This document shows positions 1 through 7,221 of a DNA stretch of 13,639 nt, piece after piece (within the stretch, counting starts at the first letter, position 1; every line of letters begins with the position of its first letter). The DNA lies in NCBI GenBank assembly GCA_017542695.1, contig JAFXWT010000351.1, positions 1 through 13,639 on the forward strand. Reading direction: 5' to 3'. Below the pieces are notes generated by a model. The model made no database searches and had not been told where the DNA came from. It saw only the letters and a list, made by a program, of their open reading frames with translations. This DNA comes from Clostridia bacterium (lineage in GTDB: Bacteria; Bacillota_A; Clostridia; Oscillospirales; CAG-272). The translations under genes were made by a program, and so were the position numbers.

Positions 1-1911
1 ATCTGTCGCGGGCATGAGTATCTCCGCCGTCGAAACGTTGTAGTCCTCAACGTAAACTACGCGGAGTCGCCCCCTCACGTCGGGATCGTTCTCAAGCTCC
101 TTTCCGAGCTTAAAGATGAGCTTGATTATCGACTTCGCCATGTAATATCCCGGCGCCGCCTTGCCGCCGAAAATGAACGTCATCGGGCGGTATTCGCCGT
201 TCGGATTGGCCTTGATGTCATTGTAGAGAGCGACGATCTTGAGTACGTTCAGAAGCTGGCGCTTGTATTCATGGATACGCTTGACCTGAACGTCGAACAG
301 AGAATGCGTGTCGATCACGTCGCCCGTTTTTTCCGTATACCACGCGGCAAATCTTTCTTTGTTGCGGTGCTTGATATTGCGCACTCTGTCGATGACCGAA
401 TGATCGTCGACGTACTTGCCGAACTCTGCTATCGCCTCGGGATTCTTGCGGTAGTCCGTGCCGATCGTCTCGTCGAGGAGCGCCGCGAGGCGCGGGTTCG
501 AGTAGCAGAGCCAGCGCCGGTGCGCGATGCCGTTGGTGACGTTGATGAATTTCTCCGGCATAGCCTGATAAAAGTCGTGGAACACCGACTTTTTAAGTAT
601 CTCCGTGTGGAGCTTCGACACGCCGTTGACGGCGTACGAGCCGACGACGGAAAGGTTAGCCATTCTCACCTGCCCGTGCGCGATGATCGCCATCTCGGAT
701 ATCCTGTTCCAGTCGCCCGGATACATGTTCCAAAGGTCCGCGCAGAAGCGTCGGTTGATCTCGCACACTATCTGATAAACGCGCGGCAGGCGCAGGCGGA
801 ACAAATCCTCGTTCCACTTTTCAAGCGCTTCGGGAAGCACCGTGTGGTTCGTATACGAAACGGTGCGCTGCACCATACTCCACGCCGTCTCCCACGAGAA
901 CGAATACGTGTCGATGAAAATACGCATCATTTCGGGAATAACAAGCGCGGGGTGCGTGTCGTTGATATGTATCGCCACCTTGTCGGAGAAGTTCGACAGC
1001 GTGCCGAACGACGCGAGGTGATTTGCGATTATGTTCTGAAGCGACGCGGAAACGAGGAAGTACTGCTGTGACAGACGAAGCAGCTTCCCCTCCGTGTGAT
1101 CGTCCGACGGATAGAGGACTTTAGTCAGCGTTTCCGCTTCCGTGTTCTCTTTGACCGCCTGCATGTACTGCCCCTGCGTAAACAGCTTCATGTTGAAGTT
1201 TTTGACGTCCTGCGCTTTCCACAGGCGGAGGTTGTTGACGGCAAAGCTGTCCGAGCCGGATATCATCATATCGTAAGCGACCGCCTGCACCTCGTCGTAA
1301 TCGGTATGCGTAACGTCGAGATGGCCGTTGACCCATTTTTCTTCGAGTTTCCCTCCGAATCTCACGGGGAAAGTCCTGTCCGTGCGCGGCACGAGCCAGT
1401 CCTCGCTGCGCGGCATCCACACGTCGGGAAGCTCGACCTGATCGCCGTCGATTATCTTCTGCTTGAACAGCCCGTATTCGTAGCAAAGCGAAAATCCCGT
1501 CGCGGGATAGTCGAGCGTCGTCAGCGAATCCATAAAGCAAGCGGCAAGGCGACCGAGACCGCCGTTTCCGAGACCCGGATCGGGCTCCATTTTATATATG
1601 TCCTCGATATCGTATCCCATGTCAGCAAGGACTTTTTCGTATTCGTCGGCAATGCCGAGATTGCGCAGATTGTTCTTGAGCGAGCGCCCGATGAGAAATT
1701 CGAGGCAGAGATAATAAACTCTCTTTTCCTGTTTTCCTTTGAAAGCGTGCGTGAATTCACCGCGCTTTTTGGTGAGTATATCGCGCACGGTGAGAAGCAC
1801 CGCGCGATATACCTGCTCCTTTGTTGCGTCTTCTGCTCTTGCTCCGAAACTACGTGAAAGTTTCGCTTCGAGAGCCGCCTTTATTTCGGCTGTTTTTTGT
1901 TCGTTTGACAT
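1..1911 (-). CDS. glgP: Glycogen/maltodextrin phosphorylase, 3' end cut by window edge
   Basis: Cytosolic PLP enzyme that releases glucose-1-phosphate from the ends of alpha-1,4-glucan. The minus frame from the ATG at 1911 is open without a stop to base 1 (637 codons; the family has about 800). Visible landmarks are LEFLIGRSL near residue 70, GNGGLGRLAACFMDS at about 115-129, the IHINDTHPALVIPEMMRI block, TNGIAHRRWL, DVQVKRIHEYKRQLLN, FGGKAAPGYYMAK, and a final AEILMPATD. The last piece sits just before the SEQIS...GTGNMK segment, so the PLP-binding lysine and the C-terminal domain lie outside the window. The start has AAAAGGA about 9 bases upstream. It is the last visible gene of the glgC-D-A-P operon, 41 bases after the glgA stop. 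A Tyr replaces the His of the GSHAVNGV-type segment (reads GSYAVNGV). The family call is very secure; the symbol glgP rather than malP rests on operon context. Confidence 0.96.
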   Translation of the reverse strand, partial: MSNEQKTAEIKAALEAKLSRSFGARAEDATKEQVYRAVLLTVRDILTKKRGEFTHAFKGKQEKRVYYLCLEFLIGRSLKNNLRNLGIADEYEKVLADMGYDIEDIYKMEPDPGLGNGGLGRLAACFMDSLTTLDYPATGFSLCYEYGLFKQKIIDGDQVELPDVWMPRSEDWLVPRTDRTFPVRFGGKLEEKWVNGHLDVTHTDYDEVQAVAYDMMISGSDSFAVNNLRLWKAQDVKNFNMKLFTQGQYMQAVKENTEAETLTKVLYPSDDHTEGKLLRLSQQYFLVSASLQNIIANHLASFGTLSNFSDKVAIHINDTHPALVIPEMMRIFIDTYSFSWETAWSMVQRTVSYTNHTVLPEALEKWNEDLFRLRLPRVYQIVCEINRRFCADLWNMYPGDWNRISEMAIIAHGQVRMANLSVVGSYAVNGVSKLHTEILKKSVFHDFYQAMPEKFINVTNGIAHRRWLCYSNPRLAALLDETIGTDYRKNPEAIAEFGKYVDDHSVIDRVRNIKHRNKERFAAWYTEKTGDVIDTHSLFDVQVKRIHEYKRQLLNVLKIVALYNDIKANPNGEYRPMTFIFGGKAAPGYYMAKSIIKLIFKLGKELENDPDVRGRLRVVYVEDYNVSTAEILMPATD

Positions 1912-1924
1912 AAAATAATTCCTT

Positions 1925-1941
1925 TTCAAATGTTATTTGAA
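1925..1941 (-). other. Small perfect palindrome between glgA and glgP
   Basis: TTCAAAT and ATTTGAA flank a 3-base centre in the short gap between glgA and glgP, touching the glgP ribosome-binding site. The stem is 7 bp with only one G-C pair, so it would be a weak RNA hairpin with no U-tract behind it. It could tune glgP translation or mark an RNA-processing point, or be chance in AT-rich DNA. Confidence 0.35.
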
Positions 1942-1952
1942 TGACCGCCGCG

Positions 1953-3380
1953 TCACGCGAGCAGATCACTGTAAAGCGTTAAATATTTTTCCGCCGAAAC
2001 GTCCCATGAAAAATCGATCTTCATTATGCGTTTCTGAAGTTTTGCCCATTCTTCGGGACGGCGATATACAGACTCCGCTTCTCTTATGACGTAAAGCATA
2101 TCGTGCGCGTTGTACGCGGCGAAAGTAAAGCCGTTGCCGCTCTTGCCCATGTAAGGTTTTATCGTGTCGTAAAGCCCGCCGACCTCGTGCACTATCGGCA
2201 CCGTGCCGTAGCGCGACGCTATCATTTGCGCCAGTCCGCACGCCTCGCTCTTCGACGGCATGAGGAACATATCCGCGCCGGCGTAAATGAGCTTTGAGAG
2301 CGCTCTGTCGTATGAGATCGAAACGCCGACGCGCCCCGGGAAATCCCACGCGAGCGCGCGGAAATAATCCTCGTATTTCTTCTCGCCCGTTCCGAGCAGA
2401 ACGAACTGCACGTCGTTCTGCATTATCTCGCGCCCGACGCACATCATCAGATCGAACCCTTTGTGTTCGGCGAGCCGCGAGATCATTGCGATAACGGGAA
2501 CCTCGGGGCGCACGGCAAGCGAAAATCTCTTTTGAAGCTCCGCCTTGTCCTGCGCCTTTCCGGCAAGATTCGACATACTGAACTTAAACGGTATCTCATT
2601 GTCTTTTTTCGGATCGTTCAAATCGACGTCGATGCCGTTGATGATGCCGCTTATCTTATAAGACTGCCCGCGCAGAATATCGGAAAGTCCGCGCGCCGTC
2701 GGCTCGTACTGTATCTCCTCGGCATATTTCGGGCTGACCGTCGTAACGCGGTCAGCGCAGATGACCGCGCCCTTTGTCAGATTGATCGACCAATCGAACT
2801 CAACGGCGTTTTTCACGTTCTCACCGAAGCCGAAAACGTCGCCGAATATCGCCATATCGTATATCCCTTGGTAGTCGATGTTGTGTATCGTGTAAACCGC
2901 TTTGACGCGCCTGTATTTTTCGCTTGCGGAGTATTTTCCTTTCAGCGCGATGACGGCGATCGCCGTCTGCCAGTCGTTCGCGTGGAGGATGTCGGGAAAG
3001 AAATCGACGGCGCTCATCAGATCGAGCACTGCGTACGAAAAGAACGCGAACCTCTCCCCGTCGTCAAACTCGCCATATAGCTTTGGGCGGGCAAAATAAT
3101 GATCGCTGACGATGAAGTAGTACGTCACCCCACCCTTTTCAAGCGAGTACAGTCCGCACCCCTCGCGCCTCCACGACAGCTCCACCGTCATCGAACGGAC
3201 GAACTTCATCTGACTGCGCCATTTTTCGTCGATGCACGAATATCCGGGCATAACGACGCGCACATCAATATCGGGGTTTGCTTTTTTTATCGCCTCGGGG
3301 AGCGAGCCGAGCACGTCGCCGAGTCCCCCGGTAGCGGCGAACGGCAACACCTCGCCGCCCGCAAAAAGTATGCTTTTCAT
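1953..3380 (-). CDS. glgA: Glycogen synthase (ADP-glucose type, GT5)
   Basis: Transfers glucose from ADP-glucose to the growing alpha-1,4-glucan in the cytosol. The protein is 475 aa, the usual GlgA length. The N-terminal GT5 half begins MKSILFAGGEVLPF and carries the glycine-rich GGLGDVLGSLP loop and LHANDWQTAIA. The GT-B C-terminal half shows ISRLAEHKGFDL (conserved Arg and Lys), LLGTGEKKYEDYF, SKSEACGLAQM with the conserved Glu, YGTVPIVHEVGGLYDTI and DFSWDVSAEKYL. The start is the ATG at 3380: its ATGA overlaps the glgD stop by 4 bases, and an AAAGGGA site lies upstream. An in-frame ATG at 3602 would bury 74 low-quality residues inside glgD and is rejected. Oddity: the substrate-loop Lys of the classical KTGGL motif is Ala here (A16 of AATGGL). 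The identity is secure and the effect of the substitution is unknown. Confidence 0.96.
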   Translation of the reverse strand: MKSILFAGGEVLPFAATGGLGDVLGSLPEAIKKANPDIDVRVVMPGYSCIDEKWRSQMKFVRSMTVELSWRREGCGLYSLEKGGVTYYFIVSDHYFARPKLYGEFDDGERFAFFSYAVLDLMSAVDFFPDILHANDWQTAIAVIALKGKYSASEKYRRVKAVYTIHNIDYQGIYDMAIFGDVFGFGENVKNAVEFDWSINLTKGAVICADRVTTVSPKYAEEIQYEPTARGLSDILRGQSYKISGIINGIDVDLNDPKKDNEIPFKFSMSNLAGKAQDKAELQKRFSLAVRPEVPVIAMISRLAEHKGFDLMMCVGREIMQNDVQFVLLGTGEKKYEDYFRALAWDFPGRVGVSISYDRALSKLIYAGADMFLMPSKSEACGLAQMIASRYGTVPIVHEVGGLYDTIKPYMGKSGNGFTFAAYNAHDMLYVIREAESVYRRPEEWAKLQKRIMKIDFSWDVSAEKYLTLYSDLLA

Positions 3381-4504
3381 ATCATTTTTCCCTTTTCGAT
3401 GTAGAACGGCAGCTTCTCGCATCCTGCAAGCGTTTTGCTGTCGCGAATGACGACGTTCTTGTCCGCTATGACGTAGTTTAGCGAAACGCCCTCGCCCGTG
3501 TAAACGTCCTGGAAAAGTATCGAATTCTTCACCTTCGCACCGCGTCCTATCTTGACGCCGCGGAAGAGGATGCAGTTTTCGATCTCGCCCTCGATCACGC
3601 ACCCGTCGGCGACGAGCGAATCTTTGACGAGCGAATTTTCGCCGTAATACGTCGGCGCGGAATTGCGGACTTTCGTGTATATCGGGCGCTCGCGCACGCC
3701 GAACAGCTCGTCATAAACGTTCTTTTCCTTGATGAGCGCCATGTTCTCGGCGAAGTAATGCTCAAGCGACGAAATGCACGCGAAATGCCCGTCGCACCTG
3801 TATATCATGTAATTTTTCTTTTTGACGTTGCGTGCGATTATGTCGACTGTAAAGCTCGTGTAGTTTCGCAGCTGCGCGTCGCACAGAATGTCGTAAAGAT
3901 ATTTCCTGTCAATAACCACCATATTCAATATCATGTCGCCCGTTCCCTTAAAATCGTTCGGGCGCACGATAACGTCGGTGATCCTGCCGCCCTCGTCGGC
4001 TTTTACGAAGCTGTTGACCTTCGCGGTTTCCCTGTCGACTTTCATGTTCTTGACGACGAGCGTCATGTCGGCGTTGCTTTTCACGTGCTCGGCAATGACG
4101 TCGCGGAAGTCAATGTTGCATATCACGTCGCAGTCGGACATGACGACGTAATCGTCCTTCATGCTCTCGATAACGCCGATCAGCGTGCGGAGCGTGCCGA
4201 GGCGCGTGTTGTAAGCGGAATATCCGCGCTGCGCAAGCATATTCGGCGGGAATATTTTAAGTCCGCCCGAACGGCGCGAAAGGTCCCAGTCCTTGCCCGA
4301 GCCGAGATGGTCGAACAAGGAATTGTAGTTCGTATTCGTTATGACGTTTATGTTGCTGATGTTCGAGTTCACCATGTTGGAAAGGGCGAAGTCGATAAGA
4401 CGGTAGCGGCATCCGAACGGGACGGACGCTATCGTGCGAATGCGGGTGAGTTCCGATATGTTTTCATCGTGAATGTTTGAAAAGATTATACCTGCTGCTG
4501 ACAT
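3377..4504 (-). CDS. glgD: GlgD, non-catalytic subunit of glucose-1-phosphate adenylyltransferase
   Basis: Bacillota partner of GlgC; in studied species the GlgC/GlgD heteromer makes ADP-glucose, with GlgD serving mainly as a regulatory subunit. The 375-aa protein keeps the nucleotidyltransferase fold (SVPFGCRYRLIDFALSNMVN, GSGKDWDLSRRSGG) and a C-terminal left-handed beta-helix region rich in hexapeptide-like turns. It lacks the GGxGxRL pyrophosphorylase loop, the SGDH-type catalytic Asp context (reads MSDCDVICNIDF) and the EEKP glucose-phosphate Lys, as expected for GlgD. I chose the ATG at 4504 over an in-frame GTG at 4513, because a strong AGGGGGTGA ribosome site covers that GTG and sits 5 bases from the ATG. 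It follows glgC by 15 bases and overlaps glgA by 4, so translation is probably coupled. Confidence 0.95.
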   Translation of the reverse strand: MSAAGIIFSNIHDENISELTRIRTIASVPFGCRYRLIDFALSNMVNSNISNINVITNTNYNSLFDHLGSGKDWDLSRRSGGLKIFPPNMLAQRGYSAYNTRLGTLRTLIGVIESMKDDYVVMSDCDVICNIDFRDVIAEHVKSNADMTLVVKNMKVDRETAKVNSFVKADEGGRITDVIVRPNDFKGTGDMILNMVVIDRKYLYDILCDAQLRNYTSFTVDIIARNVKKKNYMIYRCDGHFACISSLEHYFAENMALIKEKNVYDELFGVRERPIYTKVRNSAPTYYGENSLVKDSLVADGCVIEGEIENCILFRGVKIGRGAKVKNSILFQDVYTGEGVSLNYVIADKNVVIRDSKTLAGCEKLPFYIEKGKMI

Positions 4505-4509
4505 TTTGC

Positions 4510-4518
4510 TCACCCCCT
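4510..4518 (-). promoter_or_regulatory. Ribosome-binding site that fixes the glgD start
   Basis: AGGGGGTGA on the minus strand is nearly the full anti-16S complement and lies 5 bases before the ATG at 4504. It contains the upstream in-frame GTG at 4511-4513, which therefore cannot have a proper site of its own. This favours MSAAGIIFSN as the true N-terminus, the form I would expect for clostridial GlgD. Confidence 0.8.
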
Positions 4519-4519
4519 A

Positions 4520-5719
4520 TTATATTTCGCCGACGTTCGTGTGATCGACCATTGATCCGCTTTTGACCGTCTTTTTGTCTTTTATCTCAATGTCGCCGCC
4601 GACGACGGTTATGTCTGCTCCCGAGCCGAGCGGCGCGCCGACAGTCGCGCCTTTTCCGATGACGCTGTCGCCGTCGATTATCGCGTAATCGACCGTTGCG
4701 CCGCGCTTTATCGTCACGTTTCCGAGGATAACGCTGTCGCGCACGACCGCGCCCTCCTCGATCGTTACACTGCTCGATATCACGGAGTTTTCGACCGTTC
4801 CCGCGATGTCGCATCCTTCCGTGATTAGTGAATTTTTGATCGTCGCCCCCGCGCGGATGAACTGAGGCGGCTCGGCGTTGTGGCGATAGAATATGCGCCA
4901 TTTCTTGTCGAATATATCGAATTTAGGTTCCTTGCCGAGAAGGTCCATGTTCGCTTCCCAAAGACTATTTATCGTCCCCACGTCCTTCCAATATCCGTCG
5001 AATACGTAAGAGAACATGCGCTTTCCGTCAGAAAGCATCGCGGGGATGACGTTCTTTCCGAAGTCGTTTGATGAATTTCTGTCAAGCTCGTCGCGGCGCA
5101 GATACACTTCGAGCGCCTCGCGGCTGAAAATGTAAATGCCCATCGACGCCTTGTTGCTCTTCGGATTTTTCGGCTTTTCCTCAAACTCCGTTATCCTGCC
5201 CGTTTCGTCGGTGATAAGAATTCCGAAGCGGTGCGCTTCCTCCATCGGCACCTCGAGAACGGCTATCGTGCAGTCCGCCTCGTTCCGCTTGTGCACCTCG
5301 AGCATCTTGCTGTAATCCATTTTATAAATATGATCGCCGGAAAGAATGAGTACGTAATCCGGATTGTACCGCTTGATGAACGCCATGTTCTGATAAATGG
5401 CGTTCGCCGTACCGCGATACCAGTCGGACGAGCTCTTCCCCTGATAAGGAGGCAGGACCATAACGCCGCCGTTCACGCGGTCGAGATCCCACGGCTGTCC
5501 GTTTCCGATGTACTCGTTGAGTACGAGCGGCTGATACTGCGTCAGCACACCTACGGTGTCGATGCCCGAGTTGACGCAATTCGACATCGGAAAATCAATG
5601 ATACGGTACTTTCCTCCGAACGGCACGGCGGGCTTTGCGTTCTTTTCCGTGAGCGCGTAAAGACGACTGCCCTGCCCGCCCGCAAGAAGCATTGCGATAC
5701 ATTCTTTTTTTCTGTACAT
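4520..5719 (-). CDS. glgC: Glucose-1-phosphate adenylyltransferase (ADP-glucose pyrophosphorylase)
   Basis: Makes ADP-glucose from ATP and glucose-1-phosphate, the committed step of bacterial glycogen synthesis. The 399-aa protein has the N-terminal loop [20 protein letters not shown], then [14 protein letters not shown], the catalytic Asp in [11 protein letters not shown], the glucose-phosphate Lys in [28 protein letters not shown], and a C-terminal beta-helix with repeated hexapeptide-like turns (for example [20 protein letters not shown]). The start at 5719 is set by GGAGGATGT directly upstream. An in-frame ATG at 5773 lacks a ribosome site and would add 18 unconserved residues. It is the first gene of the glgC-D-A-P operon, about 64 bases behind the predicted transcription start. 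All catalytic motifs are present, unlike in GlgD. Confidence 0.97.
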   Translation of the reverse strand: MYRKKECIAMLLAGGQGSRLYALTEKNAKPAVPFGGKYRIIDFPMSNCVNSGIDTVGVLTQYQPLVLNEYIGNGQPWDLDRVNGGVMVLPPYQGKSSSDWYRGTANAIYQNMAFIKRYNPDYVLILSGDHIYKMDYSKMLEVHKRNEADCTIAVLEVPMEEAHRFGILITDETGRITEFEEKPKNPKSNKASMGIYIFSREALEVYLRRDELDRNSSNDFGKNVIPAMLSDGKRMFSYVFDGYWKDVGTINSLWEANMDLLGKEPKFDIFDKKWRIFYRHNAEPPQFIRAGATIKNSLITEGCDIAGTVENSVISSSVTIEEGAVVRDSVILGNVTIKRGATVDYAIIDGDSVIGKGATVGAPLGSGADITVVGGDIEIKDKKTVKSGSMVDHTNVGEI

Positions 5720-5789
5720 AACACATCCTCCGACTGATTTGAATTGTTGGTAATGAAATTGCGCGAAAAACATATTAGTCTAAATTACT

Positions 5790-5817
5790 ATTATACATAA
5801 AAATATTATTTTCGCAA
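5790..5817 (-). promoter_or_regulatory. Sigma-A-type promoter of the glycogen operon
   Basis: On the minus strand TTGCGA (5812-5817), a 16-base spacer and a perfect TATAAT (5790-5795). A T-rich tract lies just upstream and may act as an UP-like element. Predicted start near 5783, giving a leader of about 64 bases before glgC. I see no operator or riboswitch in that leader. Confidence 0.75.
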
Positions 5818-5836
5818 GAGAAAAAAACAATATAAC

Positions 5837-5866
5837 AAAAAAATCCCCGATTTTCATCGAGGATTT
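5837..5866 (-). terminator. Intrinsic terminator of the ABC transporter operon
   Basis: On the minus strand AAATCCTCGAT and ATCGGGGATTT form an 11-bp stem (one G-U) closed by a GAAA tetraloop and followed by a run of Ts. It begins 14 bases after the ATPase stop and lies upstream of the glgC promoter, insulating the two operons. Confidence 0.88.
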
Positions 5867-5879
5867 GATGGAAATTTGA

Positions 5880-6476
5880 TCATATTTCACTTATTTTTCC
5901 GTCGGAAAGCAGATATTTCCGCGCGCCCAGCGCGTCGGCGTCGCTTCCGTCGTGAGTAATCATTACGACGCTCTTCCCCACAAGCTCTTTTTTCAAAAGT
6001 GCGACGACCGCCTTTTTCGTCTCATCGTCGAGCGCGCGGAGCGGCTCGTCGAGCAGGATGTTTTCCGCATCGTATGCGAGCGCCCGCGCCAGCGACACAC
6101 GCGCCGCCATACCCGACGAAAGCTCGCGCGGATACAGCTTTTCCGCGCCGCCGAGAAGAAGCAGATCCAACAGCTCCCGCGCGCGTTTTTCGTTATCCTC
6201 CTTGCCGTTTTCTTTCGGCATGACGCACGTCACGTTTTCAAGAACGCGGACGCTTTCAAACAGGCGCGGCTCGGCGAACGCAACGGCTGTTTTACCCGTC
6301 ACATTCACGTCTCCCGCGTCAGCTTTTTCAAGCGACGCGATAACGCGAATGAGCGTCGTTTTTCCGCTCCCCGATTCGCCCATCAAGGCGACGATATCCC
6401 CGTCGATCGCAAGCGACGCGCCGCAAAGCACGTTCTTATCGCCGAATGACTTTGAAACGTCTTTGACTTCAATCAT
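5880..6476 (-). CDS. ABC transporter ATP-binding protein, NitT/TauT (SsuB-like) type, short form
   Basis: Cytoplasmic ATPase driving uptake through the adjacent permease. The 198-aa protein has Walker A GESGSGKTT (33-41), signature LSSGM (119-123), Walker B NILLDEP with D143 and E144, a D-loop-like ALDDE, and the H-loop His in MITHDG (H175). SsuB/TauB relatives run about 240-260 aa, so the C-terminal end is missing. The Q-loop Gln appears replaced by Ala (A68 in VAFAEPRLF, where FQ-PRLL is usual), and the third signature residue is Ser rather than Gly. The start overlaps the permease stop by 8 bases and has GGAGGGCGGAG upstream. It is the last gene of the operon, followed by a terminator. The substrate cannot be read from this subunit. 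Confidence 0.9.
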   Translation of the reverse strand: MIEVKDVSKSFGDKNVLCGASLAIDGDIVALMGESGSGKTTLIRVIASLEKADAGDVNVTGKTAVAFAEPRLFESVRVLENVTCVMPKENGKEDNEKRARELLDLLLLGGAEKLYPRELSSGMAARVSLARALAYDAENILLDEPLRALDDETKKAVVALLKKELVGKSVVMITHDGSDADALGARKYLLSDGKISEI

Positions 6477-7221
6477 TTCTCCGCCCTCCCGTCGCTTTTG
6501 ATATTCCGAGCACGAGCAGCTTTTCGATAACGATGCTGAACAGTATCACAGTCAGTGTCCACGCAAAAAGATCCTCGCTCAAAAGGTATGTTTTCGAGTC
6601 CCAGAGCGCCGAGCCGATCGACGTTTTCGGCGTGCAGAGCACCTCGGCGGCGACTCCCGCCTTCCACGCGAGCCCGACGGCGCTCTGAACGCCCGCCGAG
6701 AAGAACGGAACGATGGCAGGCAGCGTCACGTATTTCAGCCGCTTCCTGCGGGAAAAACCGTACACCGTCGCCACCTCGGCGGCGCTTTTGTCAGCCGAGC
6801 GCGCGCCTTTTAACACGTTTGAGTAAATGATCGGCGTCACCATCAGCGCCGTCGCCGCGATCGGCACAACGTCGCGTTTGAGAAAGAAAAGCATCACTAT
6901 GATGACAGACGCAACGGGCGTCGCCTTGATCACCGACACGGCGGGCGAAATGATGAACTCCGTCCCGAAGTTCGATAAAATCGCAAGCAATATCCCCGCC
7001 GCAACTCCGATCAGAAGCCCCGCGAAAACGCGCCCGAGCGACGACAGGCACGAGAGGTAAAACTCACCCGTGCCGAGAAGTTCAAAAAGGCGCTTTACAG
7101 TCGCCAAAGGCGATGGCAAGATAACGCTTTTGTTGACGATCAGCGACAAAACGCACCACACGCCGAGCCAGAATGCAAAGCACGCGGCGATCTTCAAAAT
7201 CTTTTTCGGCGTTTTATTCAT
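6469..7221 (-). CDS. ABC transporter permease, NitT/TauT (SsuC/TauC-like) type
   Basis: Membrane subunit of the importer. The 250-aa protein has a first membrane helix around residues 7-29 (FAFWLGVWCVLSLIV), several further hydrophobic helices, and the cytoplasmic EAA loop of binding-protein-dependent permeases (EVATVYGFSRRKRLKYVTLP, then AIVPFFSAG), which docks the ATPase. SLGRVFAGLLIGVAAGI and TPVASVIIVMLFFL match the nitrate/sulfonate/taurine permease pattern. I chose the ATG at 7221 (MNKTPKK). It overlaps the binding-protein stop by 8 bases and has only a weak ribosome site, so translation is probably coupled. In-frame starts at 7242 or 7320 would add a hydrophilic extension lying inside the upstream gene. 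Confidence 0.92.
   Translation of the reverse strand: MNKTPKKILKIAACFAFWLGVWCVLSLIVNKSVILPSPLATVKRLFELLGTGEFYLSCLSSLGRVFAGLLIGVAAGILLAILSNFGTEFIISPAVSVIKATPVASVIIVMLFFLKRDVVPIAATALMVTPIIYSNVLKGARSADKSAAEVATVYGFSRRKRLKYVTLPAIVPFFSAGVQSAVGLAWKAGVAAEVLCTPKTSIGSALWDSKTYLLSEDLFAWTLTVILFSIVIEKLLVLGISKATGGRRND

Noticed and set aside
271..1857. Two long plus-strand open frames opposite glgP (271-1071 and 1096-1857)
   Set aside because: Both lie in one antisense frame of a clearly recognised phosphorylase, are Arg/His/Val-rich and match no family; they reflect GC-biased codon use in glgP.
3381..3602. N-terminal extension of GlgA from an in-frame ATG at 3602
   Set aside because: The 74 extra residues lie within glgD in another frame, are Arg-rich and unlike GlgA, and the ATG at 3380 has a ribosome site and a stop-start overlap.
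3758..4480. Plus-strand open frame opposite glgD
   Set aside because: Shadow of a recognised gene; low-complexity Val/His/Arg composition and no ribosome site.
5231..5737. Plus-strand open frame opposite glgC
   Set aside because: Antisense shadow of a full-length GlgC with all motifs.
5720..5773. Longer GlgC starting at 5773
   Set aside because: No ribosome site there; GGAGGATGT precedes 5719 and the family N-terminus fits 5719.
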